From Penicillus capitatus (taxonomy: Eukaryota > Chlorophyta): a stretch of 64,000 nucleotides of DNA. Made by a program: the position numbers and the translations under genes. The notes beneath the pieces were generated by a model, which was given only the letters and a program-made list of their open reading frames with translations, did no database searches and was not told where the DNA came from. This document shows, piece after piece, positions 9,685 to 21,156 of the stretch. The first letter of the stretch is position 1; each line of letters begins with the position of its first letter. The stretch spans positions 434,001-498,000 of the forward strand of contig OZ287708.1 in assembly GCA_965649825.1 (NCBI GenBank), in the 5' to 3' direction.

Positions 9685-10104
9685 CTGGCCCTGTTGGGCC
9701 AGTCGCGCTCTCCTGTCCTCTGAGGACAGGACCCCGCCCGCCGCACAGGCCGCGGCTGTGGGGTTTGGACCCTATTGGGTCCAAACCGCACAGGAGGGGT
9801 CTGCGCATCGATGTGCGCTTGACCCCTCTGTGCAGTTGTTCGGGATTTTAGGTCCCAATACAACTGCACACGCGCGGCCTCGTCCAAGCCTTCGAAGGCC
9901 CTGGGCGGGTGACTGCCCAGGACCTCCCTCAACGTCACCTGGTCAAATCTAGGAACACACAGAAGAGTTAGAGATCAGTCGAAGAAGAGTTCGTCGACGC
10001 GTCGCGCGCTGCAGAGCTTCTCGACTGCAGCCGGACACATGCGTGTTCATGGAGAGTGTCCAGCCGCAGTCGAAAGGCTCCGTAGCGCGCGACGCGTCGA
10101 CGAA
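9685..10104. repeat. Cluster of back-to-back inverted repeats
   Basis: At least eight inverted repeats lie end to end. 9685-9702: 7-bp stem, 4-nt loop. 9712-9730: CCTGTCCTC/GAGGACAGG. 9744-9760: CACAG/CTGTG. 9762-9787: perfect 11-bp stem, GGTTTGGACCC with GGGTCCAAACC. 9788-9833: a long imperfect stem closed by GCACAG/CTGTGC. 9830-9869: GTGCAGTTGT paired with CAACTGCAC. 9888-9920: two short stems. 9990-10104: two 49-nt arms with six mismatches around a 17-nt spacer. Adjacent elements overlap by at most a few bases. No transposon gene or terminal duplication was identified. Confidence 0.8.
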
Positions 10105-11867
10105 TGGCCACAGGACTCACGGTCTGTCAGGATATCCGTAGTCGTCTTCTGTGAACATGCGTGCGTCAGCCATTGTCTTCTTCTTCTCTTGAGCTCCGGA
10201 AAACAGGAAGGCGCCAAGGAAAGTCGACAGTGCGGAAGGGTCTGTGACAGGACCTTTATAGCCGCGTCGGTTGCCGAGCGCGGCCTGCGGGTGGCGGCTG
10301 GGAACCGTGGCCGTTCGGCGGCGCTGCATGCGCCGCCGGACGAGGGAATCGCCGCCAGACGTCCAGAAAAGCAGAATTCTGTGACCGGTGTGCGCGACGC
10401 GAACGGGAGAGCGCTTCTGGATGCCTTGCAAGGAGTTTTACAGAGGAAGTTCTCTACAGTTTATCGGCATGTTCCGCTCTGAGTGTAACGCGCATGCGTT
10501 CTCTGCGGCTGTTCCGACGCGGATCTCCGAACGGCAAACCGCTCGAGTCAGCTCCGCGTTGCCTGGGCAGAGGAACGCGGCGGGCATTCTTTTTCGCGAA
10601 AGCAGCAAACACTCTATGTCAAGGCGGCTGTCTCTTGCACGCGTCTCCGTCGCAAACGCCGTAGAGAGAGCGTTCTGCGCGGTGTAACGCGAGTCGGTTT
10701 GAGGAGTTGCCGTTGGCCCTAACTCCCTCGAACATGGAAGGCGGAACCGAACGACGCCCTGCGAGAACCAGACGGCCGCGGAGTCGTCGTTCGGTTCGTG
10801 CTCTCGCACAGCGTCGAGTGAGTGCTTTGGAAGCGCCGTTCGCTCCAACTAGCGAAGTTCTATCGCGTTGTGTGGCTGCTAAGAAAGATTGCTGTTCTGT
10901 CTGCGAAGCCATCGATCAGACAGTTTCGAGAGCAACCTACGTGATGGCGCAGTTGATCGCGGTCGAAGCCAGTCGCGATCCAATGTCATCGCCTTCTTTC
11001 TTTTCGGCGTGTTCCACCGTGCAGAGCGCACCAAAGTGGTGGATTACCATTGGAAGTGGATGGCATGCTGCTGCATCCTCGTTGGAATCGTCCATGCCGT
11101 TCCGTTCTAGTGTCTGGCGAGTTCTGAGGCTATGAGGGCTGTGACGGAGAATGTCTGTTTTCTGTTTGGATACACTTCTGGAAAATCTCTGTAATGAAAG
11201 ACTAACTACCTCCGAGTGCTCTACGTGCGTGGGGCGTTCTAGGACGATGTCGTCAGAGCTGGCGATGTTCTCTCGTGCGGCAAATGCTCCGTGGAACGCG
11301 TGAAAGACAGACACTGTAGAAATGACTGCTCTTGGCTCTGCCATTTGGACCTGTGACGCGGCATTCCTCATTGAACACCGAGATGCATGCCACCGTCGAC
11401 GCGTTGGATCGAGTCCGAAAGACGCATTCGGATAACAAAGCGTCTTCAGAAAACAGTGCGAGAGAACACACATTAAACGACGCGCTCTGTAGACGCGAAA
11501 ACGATTTCAGTTGAGAGAGAGAGTTTGTTCGCGATGAATGGGGGTGCCAAAACAATGCGACTGTCCACTCCTCGATGTTTCGCCAGGCAAATCGAGACGA
11601 GACAAAGGGGATGATGTTAGACGAAACAGGAGCTAATATCTCTGAATCGGACGCGGACGAAAAAGCCTATTTGCCTATGTTTAGTGATGATTGCAGATGC
11701 ACTCCAAGTAGCTTCTCTTGAGTAATTTAGAAACAAGGCCTTAGATGAACATGCAAAAAGCAGAACTTGCCTGTCTGCGCTCTTCCTTTTTTACATTCGA
11801 CACCGACTAAGCTCATCATTCGTTTTTAAACAACCGTTAGCACAGCAAGCATCGTTTGCAAATCGAA
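10105..11867. other. No recognised gene
   Basis: The interval between the inverted repeats and the AK-HSDH gene holds overlapping open frames on both strands (e.g. 10707-11135 plus, 10937-11473 minus, 10438-10848 minus) without family resemblance, consistent composition or splice-linked continuity. The last 200 bp before 11868 are AT-richer and probably hold the 3' end of the AK-HSDH transcript. Confidence 0.4.
10743..10798. repeat. Inverted repeat
   Basis: GGAACCGAACGACGC (10743-10757) pairs with GTCGTCGTTCGGTTCG (10783-10798) around a GC-rich centre with a GGCCGCGG core. A second, overlapping pairing (CTGCGAGAACC with the CTCTCGCAC just downstream) is possible. A separate perfect palindrome GGCGGCGC...GCGCCGCC lies at 10317-10337. 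They look like a continuation of the inverted-repeat cluster to the left. Confidence 0.6.
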
Positions 11868-14780
11868 TTATGACGGAGCACCGAAGTAATCGGTAAGTCT
11901 CAACAAATCGCTGAACACGCCACCTGCCGTCACAGATGCACCAGCACCCGGACCTCTGACTATCAATGGCTGTTGAAAGTATCTTTCGGTGATAAAAGAG
12001 ATGATATTGTCACTGCCACTCAATTGAGCAAAGGCATGCGTTGTGGGATAGCTTGTCAACTCAACACGTCCCGTTCCAGTCTCGCAGTCCACAACACCGA
12101 CATAGCGCAGCACCTCTCCCTTGTTTTCTGCATCGAGCACTTTCTTCGTTAACTCGTCATCGTATTTTGGCAGCTTCTTCAAGAATTCAGCAGTGTTGTT
12201 GCATTTCTTGAGGGGCTCGGGTACTAGACTCTCCACCGTGACATCTTCCAGTTCCAACATCAAACCACACTCCCTTGCCAAAATGGTAACTTTGCGCGCC
12301 ACATCCATTCCTTGTAAATCATCTCGTGGATCTGGCTCTGTGTAGCCATTCTCTTTCGCCTTTGCCACCACCTCTGAAAATGTACTTCCAGGTTTGAGAT
12401 TGTTAAATATGTAAGAAAGTGTGCCCGAAAAAATCCCTTCGATACGTTTCACCTGATCTCCAGTCGAGACGAGATGCTTAAGGGTGGCAATGACTGGCAA
12501 TCCAGCACCCACTGTGGCCTAAGATCAGCACCATGCACAAAACACGCATCATTTGAGAGTACGCACTTCATAGAGCCAATGTGTGTAGCTTTCTCTTTGC
12601 GACTGGCGCACAGCTCGGTATTGGTCAAGAGGGCCAGATCCAAGCTTCTTGTTCGGAGTAACGACATGAATACCTTTTTTGATCCATTCGAGATATCGTG
12701 TTGGCATCTCATCTGAGGCCGTACAATCTACGATCACACGATTTGAGATGTGACTGTTGCACAAGTGATCTGTCAGCTTGTCCAAGTTATCGGCTACATC
12801 GCTCTGCACAGAGAGATATCTTATCATGGAGAAACTGGTAAAGGAAGCGTCGTGCCTTGTTCAACTCTGCCCTCCACTCTGATGCGAGATCGATTCCTTT
12901 CTCGTTCAGCAGCAGTTTATCTCTGTCGGCAATGCCCAGCACACGTATGTCAATAAAACGTTGTTCTTTCAATTCTGGCACCTGTCAAATCACATTCACC
13001 AGTCTATCGTCTTTCCAATGGATGACCTGAGCGGCTAGTTGTTCCAATAGTGTTCCTCCAATGAGACCGGGTCCAATAAGACCAATGCCGACAGTCACTT
13101 TGGATGAGTAGAAGCGTGTGTGCACCGCCTGCAATGCTCGATGGGCATCTGCCTGATTGATCAGCACAGTGATATTGTATTCTGATGAACCCTGAGCGAT
13201 GGCTTTGATATTGATGTTGGCTGTGGCCAGAGCGGACATCAACATGGCAGACATGCCCTTCCTATTGGCCATCTCTTCACCCACTGCTGCCAAGATCGAG
13301 CAATCGCGGATGCGATGAATGCGTGAGATGTTTCCAGATTGAACGTCTTCAGCAAACTTAGAACGCAACACACGGACAGCCAAGTCGCCGTCATCTTCTT
13401 TCACAGCAAAGCAGATGGATTGTTCGGAACTTCCTTGTGAAATGATGATAACATTGACATGACTGTCACGCATTGACGAGAAGACTTTGGCTGCTGTTCC
13501 TGGCACTCCTGCCATTCCCGTCCCCTAAACAGCACCCATCACCATCCACTTCTCTTCTTGCCGCCCCATACCTCCACACTGACGAGAGAGACGTTGTCGA
13601 TTGTGGCAAAGCCTTTGACAATGGTCGAACTGTCGGACACCGATTTGATTCGTGTCCCCGGCGCTTCTGTGTTGAAAAAGTTGCGCAGAGTGATTGGAAT
13701 CTTGTGCTTCAGAGCTGGCAATGTTGTACGTGGATGCAGAACATTGGCTCCGAAATACGACAATTCCCATGCCTCGTTATACGACATCTGATCCAAACAG
13801 AACGCCTCGGGGACCTTGCGTGGATCGGCACTGAACACCCCATCCACGTCTGTCCAGATGGTAATGTGGGATGCCAGGAACAGTGCTCCGAATATCGTGG
13901 CTGAAAAATCGCTACCGTTTCGCCGGAGCGTTGCGGCACGGCCCTGATGATTCCGTGCGATGAATCCTGTCGCGACCACCACATCTGGCACGCCATGTAC
14001 ACTCGTCCACTTGTTAAGGTTTTTGTTGCAGAGGTCATAGTCCACATCGACCCATGTCTTATCTGCAGAAGGGCGCACTACTAGGACATCTCTTGCATCC
14101 ATGAATTGTGCTTTGCCGCCGAGTCGCTCGCAGGTCATGGCAAAGAGACGGGCACTCCACAGTTCTCCATGGCCCACCACAAAATCTGAGAACGCTTCCG
14201 TCACTGTCCCGGCGACGGCAATCGCTTTCATCATTGCGGCCAGATTGGACATGTCTTCATCCAATACAGCCAAGAATTCCTCCAGATTCGGGCCCTCCTC
14301 CAGCAATTCCTGAGCAGCCGCGACGTGCTTCTCTTTCAGCATAGAAAGCTCATTGTCAAAGGAGTAATCTGAGTTGCCTGCTTTCTGAAGTGAGCGCAGG
14401 ATGATGTCCGTGACTTTCGTTGGGGAGGTCGGATGACTTCCCATGGCGCTCACGATGACGACGGTATTTGGATTGCCTTCATCCAAGATCAACTGCGCCG
14501 CCTGGCGTATACGTTCTGCCGTTGCCATACAGGTTCCTCCAAATTTGTGAACGTGCCACTGAGGTCCACGGGGACACTCTGTTACAGACACGGTTTCTTC
14601 AACGTTAACGGCAGCGACGACGCCCTTCGGGACGCGAGGAAACGAGCGGATACGTCGTCGCAATCGACGACGAGAAACGGAGGGGCGTAGCTTTGATCGG
14701 CATTGAGGACGTGGGAGAGGAAGTGCCGTCCTTGGCGCTACAAAGCGTTGCGGGTTGATGGGCTTAAGCGTCAATACCAT
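11868..14780 (-). CDS. Bifunctional aspartokinase-homoserine dehydrogenase
   Basis: Catalyses the first and third steps from aspartate to homoserine (threonine/methionine/lysine pathway). About 900 residues in five exons. Exon 1 (14780-13572) has a basic Arg-rich leader of about 70 residues, then the kinase with HKFGGTCMA, and DVDGVFSADPRKV. A 47-nt intron leads to SVEGTGMAGVPGTA and two ACT regulatory regions (exon 2, 13524-13027). A 45-nt intron precedes VPELKEQRFIDIRVLG, and the dehydrogenase Rossmann start GLIGPGLIGGTLL lies just before that junction. The exons to 11868 carry NRVIVDCTASD, HVVTPNKK, VGAGLPVI, GYTEPDPRDDLQGMDVARK and the family C-terminus. The intron near 12805-12870 is poorly fixed. 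The fusion is typical of plants and some bacteria. The leader suggests plastid import (inference). The ACT regions imply feedback control by an amino acid. Confidence 0.95.
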
Positions 14781-14917
14781 TGCGAATCGAATCGAAACGG
14801 AGTGATCGATCGAACGATCAAAGACACGATATGCTATTCCCGATCACCGTCGGATTTCGAACGGACCCATCGTCGCAATCGATCAAACGGATCCGTCCAG
14901 GTCAGTAGTCCCGCAAA

Positions 14918-15790
14918 CTATAGCCACAGAACATGGCCCCTCCGCGTCGAAAAGATTCGCGAAAGAGTCACCAGAACGAGAAAGCATGCGGTGACGATAA
15001 CAGGGATGGTGGAAAGCGGAATCCCCATCCAGATCTCATCGACGACTGACAACGCAAGGCCTGATCGATTCGAGATCGAAGATGCTGGCACATGCAACTT
15101 ACCTATATTGTAGAGCAACTGTTCTTGTCGGTGCGATGAAGACACCGGGACGATTCCGTTCGGCTCAGCCCACAAAGCGAGCACAGCATTGGACGAGTGT
15201 ACCGTGTCCTGCTGCAGAAACCGAAACTGCCACCATCACACAATTGGACGATGCAGATTGTACCTTTCCGATGTCTGCAGGATCATTGGCTCGGAACGTC
15301 ACTTTTTCAACATCCAGTAATTTTCGACTGGATGATTGGACTGATCCAAACCATCTACAATGATCACTCCGACAACAGAAGAGAGTTGGTGATACCTGAG
15401 GTTTGGACGGAATGGAGGGAGAGATGCACACGAGCAGCCATCTGTCATGACAATCAGATGATGAGCATGGGTTGAACGATGCTGCACCGTACGATAGCGG
15501 GATAAGAGACTTTCACTTCGTAGGAATGACCGTCCGCCAATCCCATCACCTCATACCTAAGATCATGCGTTTCGCCCAATTCTGTCGGACATCGAGTCCT
15601 CCGACAAACGCGGCGTTTGGCCGAAGACATAGATTTCGCGGTACAGAGATCGACCGACGCGAAGTTCCTTTCCAGAAACGAGTGTGCGCGTTCGAAGGGA
15701 GAGCAGTAGACTGAGAAGGATCGCGACGTCACACAGCATCGCTTTTACTGTTGTCTGTCGGGCCATTAACCACGTCACGCAAAAATGCAT
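14918..15790 (-). CDS. Predicted type I membrane protein, unknown family
   Basis: The ATG at 15790 opens a hydrophobic signal sequence (VAILLSLLLSL), followed by VFGQTPR. Short introns (e.g. a GTACGG...GACAG one near 15440-15490) join LRYEVMGLADGHSYEVKVSYPAI, then RKLLDVEKVTFRANDPAD, VMVAVSVSAAGHGTL, and EQLLYNI. The last exon carries one membrane span (STIPVIVTACFLVLVTL), a short basic tail and a stop at 14918. The layout, signal peptide then a beta-rich lumenal domain then one span near the C-terminus, suggests an ER/Golgi or surface protein. I do not recognise the family. It lies between AK-HSDH (same strand) and the PfkB kinase, whose start codon at 15785 overlaps this one on the opposite strand, so one of the two starts may be wrong. 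Confidence 0.55.
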
Positions 15791-17150
15791 GCGTTTGCGT
15801 CGGTGCCCTTTTCCATTTCCGGGAAGTTGACACGCAGCCCGATCTTTAGGAATCGAGATGGCTCCACTCTGCGACGGCGCAGTTTACCTCTATCGTCCTC
15901 TATTCGTCGAATCAATCGGCTTTCTGCTACAACCAATGACACCGCGTCTGTCATCGCCATTGGCGAATCGCTTATTGGTGTGACCCTGATCCGTCTTCGC
16001 ACGAGTTGAGCCTCTTTTTTAAAACAGACATGTTGGCAAACGATTTCGATGTTCCAAGAAAACAGGTAAAATCCTGGACGCCCAAAGCAGGCGGTGCTGC
16101 ATGCAATGTGGCTGCTGGATTGGCCAAGTTCGGTGTGCCCATTTCCATCATCTCGGCTGTTGGCCGTGACAAACTAGGTGACGATCTCATCGCCACACTT
16201 CAAAGTACACAGATCCTGTCCTTCGGCAGAAGTGGCTGGCATGTGTTGTCTGTTAAGGTGCTGGTGTGATGGTCAACGAGGTCAAGCGTAGACCGGAACC
16301 TACCAGAGATGTCTATGTGACACGCACGACAGATGGAGAACGCGAATTCGTTGGCTTCGGTCGAGAGAGTGATCAATTTGCAGACTGCCACATCGATCCT
16401 GACGCTCTACCTTTGGACAAAATCAAAGTCAGCGTCATTGCCAAGACTACAAAAGAGGCAGTGGGAGATGTGTTTGTCCGTGCAGAAGGCACAGGTACTC
16501 GTGTGCGGCACATTGGGTCAGGCCTACGAAGATACTGGCGAGGCAGTGAGACGTGCCGTCAGAGTGGCAAACGATAACGGGGTCTGTGTGTTTGTGGATG
16601 TCAACTGGCGTCCAATTTGCTTTCGTCATCCAGAAGACGTCCATGACGACATCGTCGCTTTTGCCCAGCAGGCCGACATCATCAAACTCACAGACGAAGA
16701 GGCTGAGTGGATGTTTGGCATGGACGCCGCAGTCGCCTTGGAAAAACCTTGTCAAGTGCGGCAGCTCGACAGCCGATCCATTCCACACGGCAGCGATTAC
16801 AGGTGTTGTCGGGATTCCCAAAATCGAGCGGCGTCCTGGTAACGGCAGGCGAAAAGGGAGCTGCTTACTGCTTCAAAACGACCTCTGGCCTGCATTCCGG
16901 TTTTGTGCCGGCCTTTGCAGTGAACGTCGTCGATACCACAGGCGCAGGGGACGCCTTTACCAGCGGCTTCATCTACCAGATGCTCAAATTCGGTGGGTTT
17001 TCGTCTTTTCTGGCATCTCCCGCCGCGATCGACGAGGCCGTGCGTTTCGCCAGTGCAAGTGGAGGTCTCACCGCCTCTGGTCCTGGCGCCATCGAAGCGC
17101 AACCTCTGTCCGCATCCGTTGTCGTGCAACTCATGACAACGGGCGTTTAA
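15785..17150 (+). CDS. PfkB-family sugar kinase (fructokinase-like)
   Basis: Phosphorylates a sugar with ATP; fructose is likely from the overall resemblance, but substrate cannot be proven from sequence. Five exons: 15785-15977, 16028-16204, 16258-16427, 16486-16755, 16803-17150. The introns are 47-58 nt and the joined frame is exactly 385 codons plus stop. Order: an N-terminal leader of about 50 residues (possible organelle targeting), IAIGESLIDML, PfkB signature 1 in GGAACNVAAGLAKFGV, VGRDKLGDDL, VLVCGTLGQA, VDVNWRP, and signature 2 DTTGAGDAF with the catalytic Asp near the C-terminus. The stop lies 8 bp before the proposed start of the IF-2 gene on the same strand. Confidence 0.92.
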
Positions 17151-17158
17151 TCGGAAGA

Positions 17159-20100
17159 ATGACACAATGCTTGGCATTTGTTGTTTGTGCCTATAGTGAT
17201 CGGATGCCTACTGCTCGTCTGACGTCGCGCCAAGTGGCGGTCGGTCAGCACGCATCTCCCTGTTTTCGTCGTCTCTTTTCTCCTGTCGCCTGTGCCGGAA
17301 ACGAACGCTCAAATCGTTCATCGTTGTTTTCACGCACGCGTCTGCGCGACAGCTCTAAACTCGACAACACTCTTGTGGCGACTCGGTCGGATTCTTCCGG
17401 CGGGGAACGCGAAACGCACTCGGAGACGACAGCTCTTCTGCGAGAGAAGCAGGAATCCGAGGCCAAAACAGACAGCGAGGGCATAACAGTACTCCCTTCA
17501 AAGACGTTTCACTTCGACAGTCCATCGGACGACGTGATGCCAACGGAGAAAGAAGAGACGCCAACGTCCGAGAATCCGCCATCCGATCAGGAGAAGGCAG
17601 AAGCGCAAACTGATGCGGATGGGCAGATCATATCGAGGACAGCAGACATCATCGTAGCGAAGAGACCTTCCAGACCTTCTCTCAGCAGACTTGTGTCGAT
17701 GAAGAGGGCGAAGGACGCCAATCAACCCGCTACTGAGGATCCAATCGCCCTTCAGAACACATCACTGCCGGAATCGAGCGCCGTTCCGAATAATGTAACG
17801 TATGAACCCGTGCAGAAGGTGATTGTGGTGAAAAGAAAGCCGCAGCCACCCATAAAGAGGCCTGCCGTTTTACCGAAGCCGACCGTCATCAAACGAGTGG
17901 AGGATGTGTTGGTGGTGCAGAAGTCGTCCGCGTCTAACGCAGCTTCCCAACAGCTTCCGCCGCCAGCTCTTTCCAACGGAGCAAAAGCGATTCTGAAAGG
18001 CAAGCCTCTTCCTAGGACAGAGAACAAACCGGTGCAGCCGCCGGTCGATTCGAAAGAGGAAAAGAGTCCATCAAACTCGGGAGGAGGAAGAGTGATCGAA
18101 CGACCTCGTCCAAAGAGTCTCGTGCAGCGATCTGCGAAACGACCAGACCTTCCAAAGATTCCGAGATCGCCAACGCGTGCAAAGATGGATGTCGCAGAGG
18201 TTCTGATGAAGCGAAGAGTCCGCCTCGCAGAACAAGATGAAGAAGCTTCACGCGAGGCGCAATCGGAGCAGAAGAGACTAACACCCCTAGACGACAGCAG
18301 CGTGCAAGACACTCCTCCTGCGCTCGACAAGGAATCGGCCGTGGATTCTGACAAAGCGATTTCAAGTAAAAATTCAGTTGTGCAAGACACTCTTGGTTAA
18401 AGAGTGCATGGAGAATTTTTAGATGAAACAAAAGACAATCAAGGCGAAGCTTCACAAGGATCAAACGTCGGGCAATCCTCGGATGACACAAAGAATGTGG
18501 CAGACATTCGTTCGCCGCTCTTGAAGAGTGCTCACACATTGTACGGCGAGAAAGAACTTTCAGCTGACTCAAAGGTCACATCAAATAATGGACAAGTAGA
18601 TCTGGCACGCTCTTCTTCGATGACAAGACCGGATGGATCACAGACAGAACAGTCAATGGAGGGCGAGCAACGACATCCATCCACAGAAGCTTCTGGTCAA
18701 ATTCAACAGGCGACTCCGCCGAAGAAGAAGGTTCAGCTTGCCAAGAGACCTTTAAGGCCAGGAACTCCATCTAAGAAACCTAAACCTTCGAGAGAGTCTT
18801 CCGTCAAAGCTGCCGTAAAGACCTCTTCGCCCGATATCGACTTCGATCGACAGTTTATGAGGCAGCATGCTGAGAAAGCAAAAGAGAAGAACAAACGTGC
18901 ACACCAGAAATTGGAGGAAGAGCGACAGGAGCGACAAGAGGAAAGAAACCAGTACAGAAGTCCGAAAAAAGAAAAACCGATTTCTGCGAAGAAGGTTGGC
19001 AGAACCGATATAAGCTTCATGGACAGTCGCCGAAAGGCCCGAACAGAAAGACAAGAAGAACGTGAAAAGGATTCTGATGAAGAGGTCGAGCGCGAAATGA
19101 TCATCGAGGTCGGTGCCGAGGGTCTGAGTATTGAAGAACTGGCTGGCCTGCTAGCAATAGACCCGACAGATGTGATGAAGATCCTCTTCGTCAAAGGCAT
19201 CATGATCGCTGTCAACCAAACATTGGACACGGAATCCGTCAAAGTTGTGGCGGCGGAAATGGATGTCGAGGTACTGGACAAAACAGAAGAGGACGTGACA
19301 GAAATGGCGAAGAAAGAAGAATCGCTTTGCGAGGACGAAGAGCAAGGTATTATGAAGCGACCTCCTGTCGTGACGGTCATGGGTCATGTCGATCATGGCA
19401 AGACATCACTGCTGGACCACATTCGTCGGACACGCGTGGTGGATGGGGAGGCAGGGGGAATCACACAAGCCATCGGAGCGTATACATGTGAAGTTGAAGT
19501 GGAGGGAGAGAAGAGATCGATCTGTTTTCTGGACACGCCTGGACATGAAGCTTTCAGTGCGATGCGTGCTCGAGGGACACGCGTTACGGACATCGCCATC
19601 ATCGTCATCGCAGCCAACGATGGCATCCGTCCTCAGACACTTGAAGCGATCAGTCATGCCAAAGCTGCCGAAGTGCCGATTGTGATTGCCATCAACAAGA
19701 TCGACATGCCTGGAGCTGATCCGGAACGGGTCAAAAGAGAACTGAGTGACATTGAGCTGCTGCCTGAGGAATGGGGAGGCAAGACACCCGTCGTTTGCAT
19801 CAGTGCCAAAACAGGAGATAGTAAGTTCGAGTGTTTAGTGATGGACTCTACCAACAGAGGTGCATTCAGATGTGCAGGATCTGTTGGAGATGGTTACGTT
19901 GGTATCCGACATCCAATTAGATCTGAGAGCGAATCCGGAAGCATCGGCCAAAGGAACGGTCATTGAGGCGTTCCTTGACAAACGAACTGGCGTTGTGGCG
20001 ACAGTCTTGGTGCAGAACGGAACGTTACATATCGGAGAAGCTGTTGTTGCTGGCGCGGCGTACGGTAAGGTCCGTAGCCTGACAGATGAACGAAAACAGA

Positions 20101-21041
20101 CTGTCAGTGACGCGGGACCATCGACGGCAGTTCAAATGCTGGGCTTCCACGAAATTCCGGCCGCTGGAGATGTCTTTGCTGTCTGCTCAGACGAAACAGA
20201 GGTATTCGAGCACAGTTGATCCGTTTGATCAACAAAGCACCTCTAGGCGAAAGCGGAAGCTGAGAAGGCAGCCGAAAGAATACGCCGGCAACATTTGTTG
20301 GAAGCTGCAGGCGGTGGAAGTATGGTGACACTGTCATCTCTTGCCTCTGTTGACGATGAGGACGTCGATGCCCTACAGCGCCTCAATTTGGTGCTCAAGG
20401 GTGACACTTCGGGCTCCATCGAGGCAATAAAGGGTGCTCTGTCTAAGCTTCCACAGGAGGCCGTTGTGATCCGCTATCTCCACATATCTCCGGGAGATAT
20501 CACGGAGTCCGATATCTTATTAGCAGCTGCTGCCGAAGGCATGGTTGTGGGATTCAATGTATCTGCCCGTGAAGATATCAAGGCCGTTGCTAAACAGAAA
20601 GGCGTCCAGCTGCAGAACTATACGATTATTTACGACCTCATCGATGACATCCGTGCCAAGATGGAAGGCAGGTTAAAACCGACAGAAGATCGGTTGCCGA
20701 TCGGCGCTGCCAAAGTCCGTGCCGTATTCGGAAGCGGCAGTCTCCGTGTGGCAGGCTGTATGGTAACGGAGGGACGTTTGGAGAAGGGCTGCCTCATCAA
20801 AGTCTCCAGAAAGAAGGCCACGGTCTACGAAGGCCCATTGACCTCACTGCGTCGTATCAAAGACAAGGTCGAGGAAGTGTCTGCCGGATTGGAGTGTGGC
20901 GTCGGATGCGATGGCTATTCTGAATGGCTCGAAGGTGATCTGATCGAAGCGTTCACGGTCGTGCAGAAACAGATGACACTGGAAGACTCCCGTGCGACGA
21001 TGGCGATGGACGAAACTGAGTTGCAAGACCTCATTGGCTAA
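17159..21041 (+). CDS. Organellar translation initiation factor IF-2
   Basis: GTPase that places initiator tRNA on bacterial-type ribosomes, so it acts in mitochondria or plastid. Four exons: 17159-18365, 18423-19820, 19870-20201, 20247-21041 (introns 57, 49 and 45 nt), giving 1243 residues in frame. The first 600 or so residues are low-complexity and rich in Lys/Arg/Glu/Pro, much longer than in bacteria. The GTPase has GHVDHGKT (about residue 720), [12 protein letters not shown] and SAKTGD. Domain II, the linker helix ([13 protein letters not shown]), domain III ([14 protein letters not shown]) and a C-terminal domain with AGCMVTEG and [10 protein letters not shown] follow. An alternative start is the ATG at 17204. 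Whether it serves mitochondrion or plastid cannot be told. Confidence 0.95.
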
Positions 21042-21156
21042 TTCATTTTTTGCTATTCTTTTTCACGTGACAGAATATTGATTCGTTGTTGTATCGGCAT
21101 CTTTAAGAGAATCCCATTCCAGTGCAAGAGAAGGAGGGATATCACCGCGTCCCTTT

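Noticed and set aside
12982-13026. An 18-nt intron in AK-HSDH (GTGAATG...GACAG)
   Set aside because: A 45-nt intron with the same acceptor and a better donor (CAG before GTCATC) gives the expected protein, so no ultra-short intron is needed.
17752-18390. 212-codon minus-strand frame
   Set aside because: It lies antisense to the low-complexity leader of IF-2, whose frame is continuous and whose GTPase part is unambiguous.
18733-19380. 215-codon minus-strand frame
   Set aside because: Antisense shadow of the Lys/Glu-rich IF-2 region; Ser-rich composition mirrors the sense strand.
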